Assembly: GCA_020161655.1 (NCBI GenBank)
Contig: JAIUPC010000002.1
Coordinates: 1-64,000, forward strand
Source of the DNA: Pseudomonadota bacterium
Lineage (GTDB): Bacteria; Pseudomonadota; Alphaproteobacteria; Rhodobacterales; Rhodobacteraceae
Reading direction: 5' to 3'
DNA length: 64,000 bases
Shown: positions 61,290 through 64,000 of the stretch, piece by piece
How the letters are laid out: each line of letters begins with the position of its first letter
Numbering within the stretch: position 1 is the first letter of the stretch
The notes under the pieces: generated by a model
What the model saw: only the letters and a program-made list of their open reading frames with translations
Database searches by the model: none
What the model was told of the DNA's origin: nothing
Translations under genes and position numbers: made by a program

Positions 61290-63118
61290 TCCGCCGCCTC
61301 GTCAAGCCCGATGAAGCCGCCCGACTGGCGGTTCCAGTAGCGCGCATAAAGCCCGCCCGCCGCCAGAAGCTGGGCATGGGTCCCGTCCTCGACGATGCGG
61401 CCATGGTCCATCACCACGATGCGGTCCATCTCGGCGATGGTCGAAAGCCGGTGCGCGATGGCGAGGACGGTCTTGCCCTGCATGACGCGGTGAAGCGCAC
61501 CCTGCACCTGCGCCTCAACCTCGCTGTCGAGGGCGCTGGTCGCCTCGTCGAGCACGAGGATCGGCGCGTCCTTCAGGAAGGCGCGGGCCAAGGCGATGCG
61601 CTGTCGCTGGCCGCCGGACAGCTTGACCCCACGTTCGCCCAGATGCGCCTCATAGCCCTTGCGGCCCTTGAAGTCCTGCAGGCCTTCGATGAATTCATCC
61701 GCCTCGGCGGCGCGGGCGGCGGCGATCATCTCTGCCTCCGTCGCGTCGGGACGGCCATAAAGGATGTTGTCGCGGGCCGATCGGTTGAACATCGCGGTTT
61801 CCTGCGTGACCATGGCGACCTGACGGCGCAGGCTTTCCTGCGTCACCCCGCGCACATCGGTGCCGTCGATCAGGACGCGGCCGCCTTCGGTGTCATAAAG
61901 CCTGAGAAGAAGCGCCACGAGCGTCGATTTCCCGGCGCCGGAGGCGCCGACGATGCCGAGCTTCTGCCCCGCCGGGACGTGCAGGGTCACGCCGTCCAGC
62001 CCGCCCCGGTCGCGGCCATAGGCGAAACTCACGTGGTCAAAGCGGATGTCGCCGGTCACGCGCGGCAGGTCCACGGCCTCCGGCGCATCGGTGATCTCAT
62101 GCGGCGGGGTCAGGGTGCGCATGCCGTCCTCGACCTCACCGATGGAGCCATAGATGCTCATCAGCGTGAAGCTGACCCAGCCGGTCATCTGGGCGATGCG
62201 GATGGCGAGCGTCCCCGCCGCGGCGATGTCGCCCGCCGTCGCATCGCCCCGTGACCAGAGAAGGAGCGCGCCGCCGATCAGGATCAGCGGCAGGACGCCG
62301 GCAATGGTCATAAGCGCGACGCGGAACCAGGCGGAGAGGATGCCGAAATCAAGCGCCGTGTCACGGAAGCCCGACATGGCCCGAAGGGCTGCCTTGTCCT
62401 CATGTTCGGCATGGGCGAAGAGCTTCACCGTCTTGATGTTGGTGATGGTGTCCACGACCTGCCCCGTCACCATCGCCCGCGCACCGGCACGGGCGGCGGA
62501 CTTGCCGCGGACCTTGGGCAGGAAGGCGCGGATCAGCCCGAGGTAGGCGACAAGCCAGACCGCAAGCGCCACCCCCATCCAGGCGTCTATGACGACCAGA
62601 AGGAAGATCGAGCCCACCATCGAGGCGAGCGCGAAGGCCACGGTGTTGATCGTCTCGCTCGCCACATCGGTGACGGCGCGGGCTGCCTGCATCTGCTTTT
62701 GCGCGATGCGCCCCGCGAAATCGTTGTCAAAGAAGGTGACCGCCTGCCCGAGCGTCCAGCGGTGAAGGCGCGAGAGGACGAGGGGCAGGACGTTCGGCTG
62801 CACCACAACCGCGTTCGATGCGGCGCTGAGGCCGAAGGCGAGGGGCCGCGCCACGACGAGGAAAAGCGCGAAGCCAAGATAGAGCGGCCAGTTGTCGGCA
62901 AAGACCTGCGCCGGATCGCCGCCCTGCGCGCTGTCGACGACCCGGCCCAGGTACCAGGCGGTCACGACCTCCATCGCGCCGGCGATGGCCGACAGCACTG
63001 TGGCAACCGTCAGCGGCCCCCAGGCGCCCGACAGGCACCAGAGGAAGAACCGCCCCAGCGACTGCGGCGGCGGCCCTTCCGCCGGGCGGAAGGCGTCGAT
63101 CAAGTCGCCGGCCTTCAT
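61286..63118 (-). CDS. ABC exporter with fused membrane and ATPase domains
   Basis: 610 residues: six membrane helices (about 30-330) and an ATPase domain with Walker A GASGAGKST, signature [15 protein letters not shown], Walker B ILVLDEATSALDSE and the H-loop IAHRLSTI. This MsbA/MdlB-type protein exports lipids, drugs or peptides; the substrate is unknown. It overlaps the next exporter upstream by ATGA (63115), so the two probably form a heterodimer. Confidence 0.93.
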   Translation of the reverse strand: MKAGDLIDAFRPAEGPPPQSLGRFFLWCLSGAWGPLTVATVLSAIAGAMEVVTAWYLGRVVDSAQGGDPAQVFADNWPLYLGFALFLVVARPLAFGLSAASNAVVVQPNVLPLVLSRLHRWTLGQAVTFFDNDFAGRIAQKQMQAARAVTDVASETINTVAFALASMVGSIFLLVVIDAWMGVALAVWLVAYLGLIRAFLPKVRGKSAARAGARAMVTGQVVDTITNIKTVKLFAHAEHEDKAALRAMSGFRDTALDFGILSAWFRVALMTIAGVLPLILIGGALLLWSRGDATAGDIAAAGTLAIRIAQMTGWVSFTLMSIYGSIGEVEDGMRTLTPPHEITDAPEAVDLPRVTGDIRFDHVSFAYGRDRGGLDGVTLHVPAGQKLGIVGASGAGKSTLVALLLRLYDTEGGRVLIDGTDVRGVTQESLRRQVAMVTQETAMFNRSARDNILYGRPDATEAEMIAAARAAEADEFIEGLQDFKGRKGYEAHLGERGVKLSGGQRQRIALARAFLKDAPILVLDEATSALDSEVEAQVQGALHRVMQGKTVLAIAHRLSTIAEMDRIVVMDHGRIVEDGTHAQLLAAGGLYARYWNRQSGGFIGLDEAAE

Positions 63119-64000
63119 TCCGCTGCCTCCGGCGCATCCTCGGTGCCGATGAAGCCGCCGGATTGCCGGCCCCAGAACTGGGCGTAAAGACCGCCCTTTT
63201 CCAGAAGCGCCGCATGGGTGCCATCCTCGGCGATGCGGCCATCGTCGATCACCACGATCCGGTCCATATGGGCGATGGTCGAGAGGCGGTGCGCGATGGC
63301 GATCACCGTCTTGCCCTCCATCACGCCGTAAAGCGTATCAAGGATTGCGGCCTCGACCTCACTGTCCAAGGCGCTGGTCGCCTCGTCGAGGACGAGGATC
63401 GGCGCGTCCTTCAGGATCACGCGGGCAAGGGCGACGCGCTGGCGCTGGCCGCCCGACAGTTTCACGCCCCTTTCGCCGACCTGCGCGTCATAGCCGCCGC
63501 GCCCCTGCGGGTCGGTCAGTTGCTGGACGAAATCATGCGCCTCGGCCCGTTTCGCCGCTGCCACCACCTCGGCCTCGGTCGCGTCGGGGCGGCCATAGAG
63601 GATGTTCTCGCGCACCGAGCGATGGAGCAGCGAGGAATCCTGCTGCACCATGCCGACGACCTGCCGCAGGCTGTTCTGGGTGACCGCCGAAATGTCCTGC
63701 CCGTCGATCAGGATGCGCCCGCCCTCGGCGTCGTAGAACCGGAGGAGCAGCTTCACCAGCGTCGACTTGCCCGAGCCGGAACGCCCGACAATGCCGATCT
63801 TCTCGCCCGGACGGATCGTCAGGCTGACATCGGCCAGCCCGCCGGAACCCCGGCCATAGTGGTGGCTCAGGTGGTCGATCTCGATCTTGCCGGCCTTCAG
63901 CGCCAGGGGCTGCGCATCCCGGCGGTCGGTCAGCGCGATGGGCTGGGCGATGGTCTCCATCCCCTCGGCCACGACGCCGAGCGACTGGACGAGGTTCGTG
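63115..64000 (-). CDS. ABC exporter, C-terminal part (runs off the right edge)
   Basis: At least 295 codons; the frame stays open to the window end. It holds the end of the membrane domain (TNLVQSLGVVAEGMETIAQP) and a complete ATPase domain: [38 protein letters not shown] and IAHRLSTI. The GTG at 63972 is not the true start because the membrane domain lies beyond the window. It is the partner of the following exporter. Confidence 0.92.
   Translation of the reverse strand, partial: TNLVQSLGVVAEGMETIAQPIALTDRRDAQPLALKAGKIEIDHLSHHYGRGSGGLADVSLTIRPGEKIGIVGRSGSGKSTLVKLLLRFYDAEGGRILIDGQDISAVTQNSLRQVVGMVQQDSSLLHRSVRENILYGRPDATEAEVVAAAKRAEAHDFVQQLTDPQGRGGYDAQVGERGVKLSGGQRQRVALARVILKDAPILVLDEATSALDSEVEAAILDTLYGVMEGKTVIAIAHRLSTIAHMDRIVVIDDGRIAEDGTHAALLEKGGLYAQFWGRQSGGFIGTEDAPEAAE

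Noticed and set aside
1-64000. CRISPR arrays, tRNA or rRNA genes
   Set aside because: No regularly spaced repeats and no tRNA- or rRNA-like sequence were noticed on either strand.

Overview
The window reads as chromosome of a Rhodobacterales (Rhodobacteraceae) alphaproteobacterium. The G+C content is high, codon use is strongly GC-biased, and ATGA/GTGA start-stop overlaps are frequent. The housekeeping block (mutM, an enoyl-CoA hydratase, rpsT, dnaA, dnaN, recF, with ubiB/ubiE diverging from mutM) fits that family, as does an alphaproteobacterial flagellar set that includes flaF, flbT, a DUF1217 protein and an sltF-like muramidase. The assignment rests on gene content read by eye; no search was run.

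Layout. (1) 0-2.4 kb: the 5' part of a membrane protein and a divergent GT4 glycosyltransferase. (2) 2.9-15.7 kb: a copper/envelope accessory island. On the minus strand it holds two c-type cytochromes, a broken di-domain cytochrome, a YtkA-like protein, a Cys-motif membrane protein, a small secreted protein and a broken L,D-transpeptidase. On the plus strand it holds a second small secreted protein, an intact L,D-transpeptidase, a DsbA-like oxidoreductase and a YdjM-like membrane protein. A minus-strand copper operon follows (copZ, DUF305, copB-type ATPase, DUF302). Next to it are a decayed copA and a decayed cueR, cut by an IS6-family relic. Two well-formed MerR/CueR-type 19-bp-spacer promoters remain between copZ and the copA relic. 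(3) 15.8-23.6 kb: an M81/MlrC-type metallopeptidase, a complete Dpp/Opp-type ABC importer (F, D, C, B, A) and an RpiR regulator in one minus-strand operon, with IS6 relics on both sides. (4) 24.8-41.9 kb: flagellar export, rod, hook-cap, hook-length, flagellin and flagellin-control genes. (5) 41.9-57.8 kb: housekeeping genes for ubiquinone (ubiB, ubiE, ubiG), DNA repair and replication, glutaredoxin, ComF, a nitrilase-family amidase and hemH. (6) 57.8-64 kb: a 59-residue exported/membrane peptide, two more L,D-transpeptidases, a CAP-domain lipoprotein, an RNA m5U methyltransferase and two head-to-tail ABC exporters, the last cut by the window end.

How the parts fit. CopB (CPH-type), CopZ, DUF305 and DUF302 would move and buffer copper. 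The neighbouring cytochromes, DsbA-like protein and L,D-transpeptidases act in the same periplasmic compartment that copper stresses. The island is decaying: at least four genes carry frameshifts, nonsense codons, lost cofactor residues or deletions, yet their operators survive. The flagellar genes cover the export gate, ATPase, proximal and distal rod, L-ring, filament and hook-length control. They lack fliF, fliG, fliM/N, fliP, flgI, flgE, flgK, flgL and motAB, which must lie elsewhere.

The most interesting leads are the operators left without a working local CueR, the two 100-residue secreted proteins each beside an L,D-transpeptidase, the Met/His-rich insertion in a c'-like cytochrome, the IS6-flanked mlrC-dpp module, and hairpins in the flagellin leader just upstream of the flaF-flbT operon.
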